From: Candidatus Oscillochloris fontis
Lineage (GTDB): Bacteria > Chloroflexota > Chloroflexia > Chloroflexales > Chloroflexaceae
Length of the DNA stretch: 64,000 nt
Assembly: GCF_004138135.1 (NCBI RefSeq)
Contig: NZ_RYFD01000013.1
Span: forward strand, 20,361 to 84,360
Direction: 5' to 3'
Numbering within the stretch: position 1 is the first letter of the stretch; the number at the start of each line of letters is the position of its first letter. The notes under the pieces were generated by a model that searched no databases, had not been told where the DNA came from, and saw nothing but the letters and a program-made list of their open reading frames with translations. Positions 26,328 through 36,781 of the stretch are shown here, piece after piece. The translations under genes were made by a program, and so were the position numbers.

Positions 26328-29183
26328 CTACACCCGCACCAACAACCCCACCGGGAAGATCGCTAACAGATCGCGCAGAGCCAGCCCGCCCCCCTCGGCA
26401 TGGGCGGCAACCTCCACCTGCGCCCCGGTGAAGAGGTTGGTGTAGCGTGTCCCCTCGGCCACCCCCGGTAGTGGCAACCATGTCTCGCCCCACACCGCAC
26501 CCACCGGCGCTAACTCCTCACCCCCCACCAAGCGCAGGCTCAGCCGGGGTACCACACAGAGCAGTTCGCGCCGTTCGAGGCGGCGGCTGAAGGCCACGAC
26601 ATGCTCCGCGTGTGGCCCCGTAGCACCAAGGGCAAGGTAGCTCCCCGCCGCAAAGAGATCGGTCTGGGTGCGCCGGAAGCCCAAGGTGCGCATGGTCAGG
26701 TAGAGCTTGATGCGTCCATCTGCCGCGTTGCTGAGCAGATCGCTGGCCAATGCGGCCAGATCGCCGGACGCCTCGCGCTGACGCAGGTCGGCCAGCAGGC
26801 GCTGGCGTAACCCGTAATCCACCGGACGGCGGTTATCGGGGTCAACTAGGCTCAGATCCCAGAGTTCAGTTCCCTGGTAGATGTCGGGTACGCCAGGTGC
26901 CGTCAGCTTGATCAGCGTCTGGGCCAGCGAATTGAAGCGCCCAAAGAAGGCCACTTTGCGGCTGAAGGTACCGATACTCTCGATAAAGGCGCGACTGCGG
27001 CGGCCATCCAGAATAGCGGCGACAAAACTCTGCACGGCTGCATCATACTCCGGGTTGGGGTTGACCCAACTGGTATGCACCTTAGCCTCGCGGGTGGCCT
27101 TCTCCATATAGGCCGCAATGCGTTCCTTGAAGGCCGAGGGTACGCTGGTCACATGCTCGGTATGGGGCCAAGCACCGACAATCGTCTGGTAGAGCAGGTA
27201 CTCATCATTCCGCGAGGGTAGGGCTTCACCATCCACCACAGTCTTCTTGGCGGCATTGAGGCGGCTCCAGCGCAACACCAACTGCCGCCACTCGCGGGGC
27301 AGTTCCGAGATCACATTGATGCGGGCGCGCACATCCTCACTACGCTTCGTATCGTGGGTCGAAGTTGCCAAGAGCGAATCGGGCCAGCGGCGCGCCCGTT
27401 CGGCGGCGTGCGCGTGCAGATGGCGCAGGTCGGAGCCGAAATGTTCGGGGTGTCCGCCTACCTCGTTAAGCGAGACCAGCCGGTTATAGACATAGAAACT
27501 GGTATCCTCAACCCCCTTCGCCATCACCGGGCCACTAATCTGCTGGAACTTCATCACAAAACGCAGCACACCCGCACGCGCTTCGGGAGCAAAATTGGTC
27601 AAGTTGCGTAGCGTCAATGTATCGCCCAAGAAGTCGAAGATCGCCCCGGCCGTGCGCGGGTTCCTCCGCTTGGCCTCACGCACGGCTGCATCTATCGCCC
27701 GCACATCACGTTCAGTCACCCGCTCTGGCCCGCGAATATAGGTGCGGTAGATGTCGAGACAGGCCAAGACCTCGCGGATGGTGAAGGTGAGGCTATTGAG
27801 CGTAAAGTCGCGGAAGTGGCGATTATGCTCGGTCAGATCGTCCAGAATGTGGCTGAGCGCATTGATCTCACTCGCCAGCGAGACGAGCATAATCTCCTTC
27901 TTTTTGGAGTTGACCAGATTGGCAAACTGAGGCTGTGGGCCAACCAGATCGGTATAGATCTGATCAAAACTCCGCCGCGTACTCTGATCAACAAAAATCC
28001 CATTGACTTCATTCAGGAAATCATAGCCCGTAGTTCCGGCCACGGCCCAATCATCAGGGAGCGGCTCGCGCAGCGAGAGGATCTTCTCGATCACCATATA
28101 GACCGGGCGGCCCAACGTCTGCTCGGCGTGGTGCTGCAACTGGTGGAAGTAGCCGGAGGGGTCCCAGAGGCCATCGGGGTGATCAATCCGCAACCCGCTG
28201 GCCTGACCGGCAGCCAAGAGTTGGAAGATGCGTTGGTGGGTTGCCTCCAACACTTCGGGCAACTCGACCCGAATAGCAGCCAGATCGTTAATATCGAAGA
28301 AGCGGCGGTAGTTAATCTCCTCGGTCGCAACGCGCCAAAAGGCCAGACGATAGGGCTGGCGCTCCAACAGCGCATCGAGCAGATCGAACGAAGCCGAATG
28401 GCCAGGCGTACCGTTATATGCACTCAAAGTCTCCGCCAGCGCCTGCTGAAGCGGCACACTCGCCCGGTAGAGGCGGTCAATCCGGCGCTTGATGATCTCC
28501 TTCTCGCGGTTACGTTCAGCAATACTCTCCGGGTCAGTCTCGGTACGGGGCGGCAAATACTTAAGCGCAGTGATAATACTCTGCAACTCCATCACATCGG
28601 GATCATCCGCGCCCTGGGTCGCAATCAGGTAATCGAGGCGATGCGCGAGGAGATCGCTATAGGTACGTGGATTGATCGGAAACCGATGTTCCCAATAACT
28701 CAATACAAAAGAGCCATCGGCATAATGGAGTTGGAGTTCGCCGCGCTCCAACACCTCCCCATACTGATCGCCCAAGACCGGCAGCAGCACTTTCCCCGCC
28801 AATTGGCGCGGCACCGGCTCCCAATCAATATCAAAATAGTGGGCATAGATCGAACTCGCACCATTCTCTAGCACATCAAACCACCACCCATTACGCACAT
28901 CACCAATCCCCATGTGGTTGGGCACCACATCCAGGATCATGCCCATCGCATGCTCGTGCAAGACGGCGCTCAAGCGCTCAAAGCCCTCCTCACCGCCCAG
29001 GTCGGGGTTGAGGCTACTATGATCGGTAATGTCATAGCCGTGGCTACTCCCACTACGCGGGGTGAGAATCGGTGAGGCATAGAGATCACTCATTCCCAAA
29101 TCATGCAGGTAGGCAACCAATTTTTCCGCATCAGCGAAGGTGAATTTAGTATTGAATTGGATACGATAGGTTGCACGGGGCAT
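26328..29183 (-). CDS. treY: Malto-oligosyltrehalose synthase
   Basis: 951-residue GH13 enzyme that turns the reducing end of malto-oligosaccharides into a trehalosyl unit. It opens with ATYRIQFNTKFTFADAEKLVAYLHDLGMSDLYASPI. GMILDVVPNHMG, the catalytic region ASGLRIDHPDGLWDP (nucleophile Asp) and VIEKIL (acid/base Glu) follow, and the C-terminal part has APGVPDIYQGTELWDLSLVDPDNRRPVDY, highly typical of TreY. The ribosome site AAGGGAA precedes the ATG. It works with TreZ encoded just upstream in the same direction. About 130 bases with a GACGCAAAG inverted repeat separate the two. Confidence 0.97.
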   Translation of the reverse strand: MPRATYRIQFNTKFTFADAEKLVAYLHDLGMSDLYASPILTPRSGSSHGYDITDHSSLNPDLGGEEGFERLSAVLHEHAMGMILDVVPNHMGIGDVRNGWWFDVLENGASSIYAHYFDIDWEPVPRQLAGKVLLPVLGDQYGEVLERGELQLHYADGSFVLSYWEHRFPINPRTYSDLLAHRLDYLIATQGADDPDVMELQSIITALKYLPPRTETDPESIAERNREKEIIKRRIDRLYRASVPLQQALAETLSAYNGTPGHSASFDLLDALLERQPYRLAFWRVATEEINYRRFFDINDLAAIRVELPEVLEATHQRIFQLLAAGQASGLRIDHPDGLWDPSGYFHQLQHHAEQTLGRPVYMVIEKILSLREPLPDDWAVAGTTGYDFLNEVNGIFVDQSTRRSFDQIYTDLVGPQPQFANLVNSKKKEIMLVSLASEINALSHILDDLTEHNRHFRDFTLNSLTFTIREVLACLDIYRTYIRGPERVTERDVRAIDAAVREAKRRNPRTAGAIFDFLGDTLTLRNLTNFAPEARAGVLRFVMKFQQISGPVMAKGVEDTSFYVYNRLVSLNEVGGHPEHFGSDLRHLHAHAAERARRWPDSLLATSTHDTKRSEDVRARINVISELPREWRQLVLRWSRLNAAKKTVVDGEALPSRNDEYLLYQTIVGAWPHTEHVTSVPSAFKERIAAYMEKATREAKVHTSWVNPNPEYDAAVQSFVAAILDGRRSRAFIESIGTFSRKVAFFGRFNSLAQTLIKLTAPGVPDIYQGTELWDLSLVDPDNRRPVDYGLRQRLLADLRQREASGDLAALASDLLSNAADGRIKLYLTMRTLGFRRTQTDLFAAGSYLALGATGPHAEHVVAFSRRLERRELLCVVPRLSLRLVGGEELAPVGAVWGETWLPLPGVAEGTRYTNLFTGAQVEVAAHAEGGGLALRDLLAIFPVGLLVRV

Positions 29184-29218
29184 AAGAAATTCCCTTCTTC
29201 TAACGCAAACCTTCAGTA

Positions 29219-29290
29219 TTGACGCAAAGGCGCGAAGACGCAGAGAATATCCTATTCTAAAGACTTTGCGTCTTTGCGTCTTTGCGTTAA
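29219..29290. repeat. Inverted repeat, GACGCAAAG family, copy 3
   Basis: TTGACGCAAAGGCGCGAAGA on the left and CGTCTTTGCGTTAA on the right. It lies between treZ and treY and is followed by GGATGCTAGGAGAACT as in copy 1, ending at the treZ stop codon. Confidence 0.8.
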
Positions 29291-29309
29291 TACGTGGATG
29301 CTAGGAGAA

Positions 29310-31157
29310 CTAAGAGCCGTTACCCACCCACATCTTTACACTATGCGCCGCCAATAGATCGGGATCGCAGCGTGTTGCCGGGGTTGCTGGATCATCCCAA
29401 CGCGCAGCAGCCGAGTCGAGGAGGAGTTCCCAACTCCCCGCTGGTGGGGCCAGCGCCACCGGGGTGGCTGCGAAGTTGAGCGCAATCCAGACGTGGTGGG
29501 GGCCATTGCGGCGGTGCAGGCATAGGGTTCCCGCCGCCGCATCCACTACGGTCTCCAGATCCGTGAGCGCCTCGGCATGCAAGGCGGGGAGTTCGCGGCG
29601 TAGCCGTAACAACTCGCGGTAGAGATCGCGCAATACCTTGTGGCGTCCGCCACTACGCAACTCGTGGTTGAGCTTGGAGCGCACAAAGGTGGCCACATCC
29701 TGCGGATCGGGCAACTCGACGCCGTGGGCCGCGACAAAGGCAGCAAACTCCTGCTTACGCCCCTCGCGCACCCCGCGCACGAGATCGGGGTCGCTGTGGT
29801 CGGTGAAGAACTGGAACGGGGCGGGTTCGGCATATTCCTCGCCCATAAAGAGCAGTGGGATGAAGGGTGCCAGCAGCAGCGCCCCAGCAGCCAACTTGAG
29901 TTGCTCGAAGGTGAGTAATGCCCCCTTGCGATCCCCCACCGGGCGGTTGCCGACCTGATCATGGTTCTGGAAACAGACCACAAACTGATCGGGGCGGGCG
30001 TTGGGCATGGGGGCGAGGGGCGGATCAGTCTCCGTGTGCGTGTCGGACGTAAAGACATGCGCCTGACGATACGCAAGGGCGAGATGTTCGAGACCTGCGA
30101 AGGCGGCCATATAGCCCAGGCGCTCGCCGGTAAAGACGACATGCAGCGCGTGGTGGAAGTGATCGGCCCAATGGGCATCGAGATCGTGGCCGCCTTTGGC
30201 GCGGGGGGTTACGAGGCGCGGGGCATACCCCTCGGCGATCAGGTAGGCCGGGCGGCCTGTCTGTTGCGCCAGCTTGCGTGCCTCATCCGCCATTTCGTCC
30301 AGAATGTGGATCGGCGAATAATCATAGATCTCGTGGGTCGCATCGAGGCGCAAGGCATCAATATGGTACTCGCGGAACCAACTCAGCGCGTTGGCAATGA
30401 TGAAGTGGCGCACCGGGCCACTCTCCGGGCCATCATAGTTGATCGCGTCGCCCCACGGCGTGTGGTAGCGGTCGGTGAAGAAGGGCCGCGCCAGTGACCA
30501 GAGGTAGTTGCCTTCTGGCCCGAAGTGGTTGTAGACCACATCAAGGATGACGGCCATGCCGTGCTGGTGGCAGGCATCCACGAGCCGCTTCAACCCGTCT
30601 ACTCCGCCATAGGCAGTGTGCGGCGCATAGAAGTAGACGCCATCGTAGCCCCAGTTGCGCTCGCCGGGGAAGTGGGCGACCGGCATCAACTCGATGGCGC
30701 TGATGCCCAACTCCTTCAGGTGTGCTAGGTGGGGAATAATTGCATCAAAGGTGCCTTCGGGGGTGAAGGTACCGACATGGAGTTCATAGACCACATAGTC
30801 GCGTAGGGGGATACCCTGCCAAGCCGCATCATGCCAGGTATAGGCCGGGTCAACCACCGCCGAGGGGCCGTGTACCCCCTCCGGCTGGCAGCGCGAAGCC
30901 GGGTCGGGGCGTTGCTCGTGGCCATCAATCTGGTAGAAGTAGCGCGTACCGGGTGGCACGGCATCGAGCGTGACGCGCCAATAGCCAAAGGGGTCGCGCT
31001 GCATCGGTACCGAGCGCGGAGTAGGATCTAGCAGGGAGAGATCGATCTGGGTGTGGAGGGGGGCCCAAACCGAGAAGGCCGTGCGCCCATCGCCGAGATA
31101 GGTCGCACCCGGAGGTGAGTCGTGTGCGGGGAACCGGCCCCGTGGTGCTTCGGTCAT
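29310..31157 (-). CDS. treZ: Malto-oligosyltrehalose trehalohydrolase
   Basis: 615 residues from the ATG at 31157, which has GAAAGGA upstream; the frame stays open 21 codons further but runs through a hairpin repeat and was not used. An N-terminal CBM48-like beta domain (GRTAFSVWAPLHTQIDLSLL) precedes the GH13 barrel: ELMPVAHFPGERNWGYDGVYFYAPHTAYGG, VILDVVYNHFGPEGNYL, nucleophile Asp in DALRLDATHEIYD, acid/base Glu in LIAEGYAPR, and CFQNHDQVGNRPVGDR. It releases trehalose from the product of TreY. The family order TreZ-TreY in one direction matches many trehalose operons. Confidence 0.97.
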   Translation of the reverse strand: MTEAPRGRFPAHDSPPGATYLGDGRTAFSVWAPLHTQIDLSLLDPTPRSVPMQRDPFGYWRVTLDAVPPGTRYFYQIDGHEQRPDPASRCQPEGVHGPSAVVDPAYTWHDAAWQGIPLRDYVVYELHVGTFTPEGTFDAIIPHLAHLKELGISAIELMPVAHFPGERNWGYDGVYFYAPHTAYGGVDGLKRLVDACHQHGMAVILDVVYNHFGPEGNYLWSLARPFFTDRYHTPWGDAINYDGPESGPVRHFIIANALSWFREYHIDALRLDATHEIYDYSPIHILDEMADEARKLAQQTGRPAYLIAEGYAPRLVTPRAKGGHDLDAHWADHFHHALHVVFTGERLGYMAAFAGLEHLALAYRQAHVFTSDTHTETDPPLAPMPNARPDQFVVCFQNHDQVGNRPVGDRKGALLTFEQLKLAAGALLLAPFIPLLFMGEEYAEPAPFQFFTDHSDPDLVRGVREGRKQEFAAFVAAHGVELPDPQDVATFVRSKLNHELRSGGRHKVLRDLYRELLRLRRELPALHAEALTDLETVVDAAAGTLCLHRRNGPHHVWIALNFAATPVALAPPAGSWELLLDSAAARWDDPATPATRCDPDLLAAHSVKMWVGNGS

Positions 31158-31181
31158 TGTTGATCCTTTCGTTATATTTTT

Positions 31182-31220
31182 TTGTTGGTGTTTGGCGGCG
31201 AAGCCGCCAAACACCAACAA
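31182..31220. repeat. GGCGGC-GAA-GCCGCC hairpin between glgB and treZ
   Basis: 18-base perfect arms (TTGTTGGTGTTTGGCGGC and its complement) around GAA. No T-run follows it on the minus strand, the direction of the operon, so simple termination is not indicated. Confidence 0.88.
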
Positions 31221-31228
31221 CAGGAGTC

Positions 31229-33256
31229 TTACACCACCTCATTCTTCAAGAAGAGCACCGCGAGCGGTGGTAGGGTCAAACAGAGCGATTGCTGGTGTCC
31301 GTGGGCTGGGAGAGGATTAGCCATCGCCCCACCGGCATTACCGACCCCGCCACCCCAATATTCTGCGCCGTCGCTGTTGAGGATCTCGCGCCACCACCCC
31401 GCGTGGGGCACCCCGACACGGTACTGCTCGCGCACCACTGGGGTGGCGTTGATCACCACCAGGATGCTCTCGCTAGTGCTGTGGCCCCGGCGCAGGAAGG
31501 TGTAGGTACTATTGTCGCTATCGCTGGCATCCACCCACGTAAACCCGGATGGATCACAATCAAACTCGTGCAGCGCGGGTTCGTTGACGTAGAGCCGGTT
31601 CAGGTCGGCGACTAAACGCTGTAACCCCTGGTGCGAGGGGTAGTCGAGCAGGTTCCAATCTAGCCCTCGGTCGTGGTTCCATTCACGCCAATGGCCAAAT
31701 TCTGCCCCCATGAACATCAGCTTCTTGCCGGGTTGGGCATACATGTAGCTGAAGAGCATGCGCATATTGGCAAACTTCTGCCACACATCACCCGACATCT
31801 TGTCAATCAATGCGCCCTTGCCATGCACCACCTCGTCGTGCGAGAGCGAGAGCACATAATTCTCGGTGAACATGTAGAGGCCACGGAAGGTGAGTTCGTT
31901 GTGGTGGAAACGGCGGAAGATGCTATCGCGGCGCATGTACTGGAGCGTATCGTGCATCCAGCCCATGTCCCACTTATAGCCAAAGCCCAAGCCACCCACG
32001 TAGGCTGGTCGCGAGACCATCGGCCATGCGGTGCTCTCCTCGGCCATGGTCTGCACATCGGGGAAACTCTTATAGACCTCGGCATTAAACTGGCGCAAGA
32101 AGCCAATCGCATCAATATTCTCGTTACCGCCATACTCGTTGGGTATCCACTCGCCCTGTTTGCGCGAATAGTCGAGGTAGAGCATACTCGCCACCGCATC
32201 AACGCGCAGGCCGTCAATGTGGAACTTGTCGAGCCAGCAGATCGCCGAACTGATCAGGAAGCTGCGCACCTCGTTGCGGCCATAGTTGAAGATGTAGCTG
32301 CCCCAATCGGGATGGAAGCCCTTGCGCGGATCGGCATGTTCGTAGAGATGCGTGCCGTCGAAGTAGGCTAATCCGTGGCCATCGGTGGGGAAGTGTGAAG
32401 GTACCCAGTCGAGGATGATTCCGATGCCCTGCTGGTGCAGGTAATCCACAAAATACATGAAGTCCTGCGGCGTGCCGAAGCGGCTGGTGGGGGCGAAAAA
32501 GCCGGTGACTTGGTAGCCCCACGAGCCATAGAAGGGGTGCTCGGTGATCGGCAGTAACTCGATATGGGTAAAGCCGCATGTCTTGACATGCTCGGCCAAC
32601 AAGGGCGCAACTTCACGGTAGTTGAGGAAGCGCTCCGGGTCTTCCGGGTCGCGCATCCACGAGCCAAGGTGAACCTCATAGAGCGCCATCGGGGCATGCA
32701 GATTCTGGTGCTGGTAGCGGGTGGCCATCCAGATACTATCATTCCAGGTGTAGTCACGATCCCAGACCACTGCCGCAGTGCGCGGGGCCACCTCATAGTA
32801 GGCTCCGAAGGGATCGGTCTTATCCTCGCGGTAACCGTGGTAGCGTGAGGCAATATGGTATTTGTAGGATGCGCCCTTCGCAACCCCTGGGATGAAGATC
32901 TCCCAGATCCCCGAATTGCCCCGGATCTTGAGCGGGTGCGAACCAGCGTCCCAGTTATTCCAATCTCCGATCACCGCCACATATTCGGCATTGGGTGCCC
33001 AGACTGCGAAGTAGGTACCGGCGACACCGTCTACCTCCATGATGTGGGAACCCAACCTCTCGTAGAGGCGGTAGTGGGTTCCTTCACCAAACAGGAAGAG
33101 ATCATCGCCACTAAGAATACTCACCCCCGGTGATACGGCCACGGGTGCAACTTCCACCACCGCCGGGATCACCTCAACCCCTTCGGGGGTCGCTTCGACT
33201 TGTGCTGGGGTGGGTTCAGGTGGCGTGGTGGGGACAAGCTTGCTCTGATCGGTCAT
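31229..33256 (-). CDS. glgB: 1,4-alpha-glucan branching enzyme
   Basis: 675 residues from the ATG at 33256. After a Pro/Val-rich, low-complexity N-terminal ~50 residues comes a CBM48 domain ([26 protein letters not shown]). The GH13 barrel has [37 protein letters not shown], nucleophile Asp in [20 protein letters not shown] and Glu in MAEESTAWP, then [15 protein letters not shown]. It introduces alpha-1,6 branches in glycogen-type glucan. Gene order glgE, treS-mak, glgB is the classical GlgE-pathway arrangement. The start choice could be one of several nearby codons because of the low-complexity beginning. Confidence 0.97.
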   Translation of the reverse strand: MTDQSKLVPTTPPEPTPAQVEATPEGVEVIPAVVEVAPVAVSPGVSILSGDDLFLFGEGTHYRLYERLGSHIMEVDGVAGTYFAVWAPNAEYVAVIGDWNNWDAGSHPLKIRGNSGIWEIFIPGVAKGASYKYHIASRYHGYREDKTDPFGAYYEVAPRTAAVVWDRDYTWNDSIWMATRYQHQNLHAPMALYEVHLGSWMRDPEDPERFLNYREVAPLLAEHVKTCGFTHIELLPITEHPFYGSWGYQVTGFFAPTSRFGTPQDFMYFVDYLHQQGIGIILDWVPSHFPTDGHGLAYFDGTHLYEHADPRKGFHPDWGSYIFNYGRNEVRSFLISSAICWLDKFHIDGLRVDAVASMLYLDYSRKQGEWIPNEYGGNENIDAIGFLRQFNAEVYKSFPDVQTMAEESTAWPMVSRPAYVGGLGFGYKWDMGWMHDTLQYMRRDSIFRRFHHNELTFRGLYMFTENYVLSLSHDEVVHGKGALIDKMSGDVWQKFANMRMLFSYMYAQPGKKLMFMGAEFGHWREWNHDRGLDWNLLDYPSHQGLQRLVADLNRLYVNEPALHEFDCDPSGFTWVDASDSDNSTYTFLRRGHSTSESILVVINATPVVREQYRVGVPHAGWWREILNSDGAEYWGGGVGNAGGAMANPLPAHGHQQSLCLTLPPLAVLFLKNEVV

Positions 33257-33279
33257 AGGATACGATCTCCATATCGTTA

Positions 33280-33302
33280 CTTGAGCTTCCCGGAAGCTCA
33301 AG
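33280..33302. repeat. Perfect 23-base palindrome between treS-mak and glgB
   Basis: CTTGAGCTTCC-C-GGAAGCTCAAG: 11-base arms with one central base, three bases from the treS-mak stop codon. It could form a hairpin in the polycistronic mRNA. Not seen elsewhere in the window. Confidence 0.8.
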
Positions 33303-33305
33303 AAC

Positions 33306-36300
33306 CTAAGGTGTACGTGTTATCTGTTGCAGGATACCACGAAGCGGGATGCTTAGCCATGTGGGGCGGTTGTTCATCTCATACGCAACTTCGTAGATTA
33401 CCTTTTCGAGTACAAAGCTCTCTAACAATACCTCAAGCGCAGCCCACGACGTGGGCATAAACGCGGCATCACCGGCGTGTTCAATATAGCTACCCAGGTA
33501 GGCCGCACTGACCCAGAAGCACCAGAAGTCGGCCCAACCTTGCAATTGCTCGGCCTCTTCAGCGGAGATGCTCATGGCATCAATGCGGCTGAAGTAGCTC
33601 GCGTAGGCCGCATACTGGAACGAGCGCAGCATCCCGGCCACGTCGCGCAGCGGGGAGCGCTTAATGCGCCGCTCACTGATCGGGCGTGCCGGTTCGCCCT
33701 CGAAGTCAATGATCATGAAGTCCTTGCCGGTGAAGAGCACCTGGCCCAAGTGGAAATCGCCGTGGATGCGCGTGCGTACCGCGTCGATCTTGGTGCCCAC
33801 CACGCGCTGGAAGCGCGCCAACAAGGCGTCCTCCTCGGCCAGAACCAACGCGGCCTCATCGTGGATCGACTCGGGCAAGGTTGGGAGCAGCTTGCGGAGG
33901 CTCTGGAAGGTCTGCACGGTGAGGGTACGCATGCTCTGGTAGAGCGAGCGCTGGTAGAGTTGTGAGAAGGGTTCGGGGGCAAACGCAGCGCCACGCCCCC
34001 CGGCTAGAGCGCGGTGCATCTCGGCGGTACGCTGGCCCAACAGATGTGCCCGCTCGATATAGCCGGTGAGTAACTCTGCCGCCAACTCTGGCTCACGCTC
34101 ATCGGTGGCATTGAGCAGCGCCGCAATCGTCACCGGAACGGACGGCGCGGCCATCTCCGGGCGCGCCAAGACCTCATCGAAGTAGGTGCGTAGCTCATCC
34201 AGCGTATAGGCCCACGCATCTCCCTCGTTGGTCACAAAACCTTGCAGAATCGCCACGGTCAGTGGTTCATCATTGGGGCGCAGGTATTCAATACTGCCCG
34301 CCACCGGCGGGGTATTAGCAAACCCGACCTCATCGCTCAGGAAGCGCCCGATCTCCAGATCTGGGTTGAGGCCACTGCTCATCTTGCGGAAGAGCTTCAT
34401 GATCAACTGGCCACCGAAGTTGATCGAGGAGTTGCTCTGCTCGGCGCGGATGAGGATTGGATCGAGATTCGCATCGGGCTGCGCGTTGAGCAACCCACGC
34501 AGGGCACGGGTTGGGCTTCCAATCAGTTCACCCGCATTGCCGCGTAAGCGCCGCCGCCCCAACACCAACTCGCGCAAGGTCGCGCAGAACTCGCGGTCCA
34601 CCAGCGGATCGTAGAGCACCCCCGGTTGCGTCTGATCCCCCACTTGCAAGGCGGCGATAACGGTATGGCGGAATTCACTCAGCAACTGCTCGGCACGTTC
34701 ACCCTCGGCATAGGCCATGGGTAGCAGATAGATCTCGTTACTACCTTCTAGATACTCAACCCGCACCATAGTGAGGTAATCCAGACTCGCCTCGCGGCTC
34801 ATCGGCATGATGATCAGGTCTTCAAATTGCACCGCCTTCATCTTGCGCGATTTGCCGCCAAACCAACGGCGTTGCTGGATGAAGTCGGGCAAGACCGCCT
34901 CTAGGCGTGTCTGGCGGCCATCATAGAAGATCGCATCCCACTTGGCGGCGTCGTGCATCTGGATTAAGACCGGCTCATCACTGAGCGGGGTCTCAAGCAG
35001 AACGCCCTCGACGCGCTGCGGCACCAGTCGGAACCAGTAGAAGGAGTGCGGGCCAAGGGTGATGAAGTAGGGTCGCTCCGTGACCGGCGGGAACTCGACT
35101 TGGCCAAAGAGTTCGACCGGCATCATGCCCTTGAAGTTGGCCAGATCTAGTTCAACCCCTTGCACAAAGCGCGAGAGATTGGCCACTACGAGGATGATCT
35201 CCTCTTCGTGGCGGCGCAAGAAACAGAGCACTTTGCGGTTATCGGGCTGGAGGAACTCCAGCGTCCCGCGCCCAAAGGCGTGGTAGCGCTTACGCAACGC
35301 AATCAGGCGCTTCGTCCACCAGAGCAGCGAGTGTTGATTGGCGCTCTGGTTCTCAACATTCACCATCTCATAGTGGTACTCCGGGTCGGTAATCACGGGC
35401 AAGTAGAGGCGCTGGGGGTTGGCCCTAGAGAAACCCGCATTGCGGTCGCCAGTCCACTGCATGGGGGTACGCACCCCATTACGATCCCCCAGGTAGATGT
35501 TGTCGCCCATACCAATCTCATCGCCATAGTAGAGTACGGGCGTACCCGGCAACGAGAAGAGCAGGCCATTCATCAACTCGATCTTACGCCGATGGTTACT
35601 GAGCAGCGGAGCCAAGCGGCGGCGAATACCCAGATTGATGCGCGCCTGGGGATCACGCGCATAGACCCGGTACATATAGTCGCGCTCTTCATCCGTCACC
35701 ATCTCCAGGGTCAACTCATCGTGGTTACGCAAGAAGATCGCCCACTGGCAAGCATCGGGAATGCTAGGGGTCTGGCGCATAATCTCGATGATCGGGAAGC
35801 GGTCCTCCTGATAGACCGCCATATAGAGACGCGGCATGACCGAGAAGTGGAAGGCCATGTGGCACTCATCGCCATCACCGAAGTAGGCGATCAGATCTTC
35901 GGGCCACTGGTTGGCTTCGGCGAGGAACATGCGGCCAGGGAAGCGCTCATCAAGCTGGCGGCGCAACTGTTTGAGGAAGGTGTGGGTGGCGGGCAGATTC
36001 TCGCAGTTGGTACCTTCCGCCTCGTAGAGATAGGGGATCGCATCGAGGCGCAGGCCATCCACACCCATCTCCAACCAGAACTCCATCGCCTTAAAAATCG
36101 CCCGATGCACCGCCGGATTCTCAAAATTGAGATCGGGTTGGTGGCTATAGAAACGGTGCCAGTAGTAGGCACCCGCCACCGGGTCCCACGTCCAATTACT
36201 ACTCTCAAAATCCTTAAAGATGATGCGCGTATCTTTGTATGTATCGGGCGTATCCGACCAGACATAGAAATCGCGATGGTTACTACCGGGCTTCGCAGTA

Positions 36301-36677
36301 CGAGCACGCTGGAACCAGGCGTGCTGATCGGAGGTGTGGTTACAGACGAGTTCGGTGATGATCCGCAAGCCGCGCTGATGCGCCTCGCGGATAAGCGTGC
36401 GCACATCCTGGATCGTACCATACGCGGGATTGACATCGGTGTAGTCGGCAATATCGTAGCCGTCGTCACGCAGGGGGGAGGGGTAGAAGGGGAGGAGCCA
36501 GATTGCAGTCACACCCAAATCTTGGAGATAATCGAGCTTACTGATCAGACCCTTAAAATCGCCAATGCCGTCGCCATCACTATCGCAGAAGGCTCGGATG
36601 TGGATCTCATAGATGATCGCATCTTTATACCAGAGCGGATCACCGTTGAGGATCTGCGGGGTCTTTCTGCTGGTCAT
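33306..36677 (-). CDS. treS: Trehalose synthase fused to maltokinase
   Basis: 1123 residues, a two-enzyme fusion. Residues ~10-560 are TreS (GH13): [17 protein letters not shown], nucleophile Asp in [14 protein letters not shown], acid/base Glu in [25 protein letters not shown]. It interconverts trehalose and maltose. Residues ~590-1123 are the maltokinase (Mak/Pep2): [15 protein letters not shown] in the N-terminal lobe and the kinase site [16 protein letters not shown] with [16 protein letters not shown]. The fusion channels trehalose to maltose to maltose-1-phosphate, the substrate of GlgE encoded directly upstream. Confidence 0.97.
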   Translation of the reverse strand: MTSRKTPQILNGDPLWYKDAIIYEIHIRAFCDSDGDGIGDFKGLISKLDYLQDLGVTAIWLLPFYPSPLRDDGYDIADYTDVNPAYGTIQDVRTLIREAHQRGLRIITELVCNHTSDQHAWFQRARTAKPGSNHRDFYVWSDTPDTYKDTRIIFKDFESSNWTWDPVAGAYYWHRFYSHQPDLNFENPAVHRAIFKAMEFWLEMGVDGLRLDAIPYLYEAEGTNCENLPATHTFLKQLRRQLDERFPGRMFLAEANQWPEDLIAYFGDGDECHMAFHFSVMPRLYMAVYQEDRFPIIEIMRQTPSIPDACQWAIFLRNHDELTLEMVTDEERDYMYRVYARDPQARINLGIRRRLAPLLSNHRRKIELMNGLLFSLPGTPVLYYGDEIGMGDNIYLGDRNGVRTPMQWTGDRNAGFSRANPQRLYLPVITDPEYHYEMVNVENQSANQHSLLWWTKRLIALRKRYHAFGRGTLEFLQPDNRKVLCFLRRHEEEIILVVANLSRFVQGVELDLANFKGMMPVELFGQVEFPPVTERPYFITLGPHSFYWFRLVPQRVEGVLLETPLSDEPVLIQMHDAAKWDAIFYDGRQTRLEAVLPDFIQQRRWFGGKSRKMKAVQFEDLIIMPMSREASLDYLTMVRVEYLEGSNEIYLLPMAYAEGERAEQLLSEFRHTVIAALQVGDQTQPGVLYDPLVDREFCATLRELVLGRRRLRGNAGELIGSPTRALRGLLNAQPDANLDPILIRAEQSNSSINFGGQLIMKLFRKMSSGLNPDLEIGRFLSDEVGFANTPPVAGSIEYLRPNDEPLTVAILQGFVTNEGDAWAYTLDELRTYFDEVLARPEMAAPSVPVTIAALLNATDEREPELAAELLTGYIERAHLLGQRTAEMHRALAGGRGAAFAPEPFSQLYQRSLYQSMRTLTVQTFQSLRKLLPTLPESIHDEAALVLAEEDALLARFQRVVGTKIDAVRTRIHGDFHLGQVLFTGKDFMIIDFEGEPARPISERRIKRSPLRDVAGMLRSFQYAAYASYFSRIDAMSISAEEAEQLQGWADFWCFWVSAAYLGSYIEHAGDAAFMPTSWAALEVLLESFVLEKVIYEVAYEMNNRPTWLSIPLRGILQQITRTP

Positions 36678-36729
36678 GCGTTGCTTTCTTGGTAGTCAGG
36701 CTGAACATAGCGAAGCGTGCTGCAAATGG

Positions 36730-36774
36730 TATATGTGGAGTTTTGGCGGCTACGCCGCCAAAACTCCACATATA
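36730..36774. repeat. GGCGGC-TAC-GCCGCC hairpin between glgE and treS-mak
   Basis: 21-base perfectly complementary arms; outer part TATATGTGGAG...CTCCACATATA, inner TTTTGGCGGC/GCCGCCAAAA, loop TAC. Same core as the hairpins at 25.0 and 31.2 kb with different outer arms. Confidence 0.9.
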
Positions 36775-36781
36775 CATTACC

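Noticed and set aside
31158..31220. 21-codon extension of TreZ through the GGCGGC hairpin.
   Set aside because: A good ribosome site before the ATG at 31157 and family similarity starting after it favour the shorter protein.
31182..36774. Intrinsic terminators at the GGCGGC hairpins.
   Set aside because: No T-run follows on the minus strand at 31182 or 36730, the direction of the operon; the T-rich stretch near 25055 is on the wrong strand.
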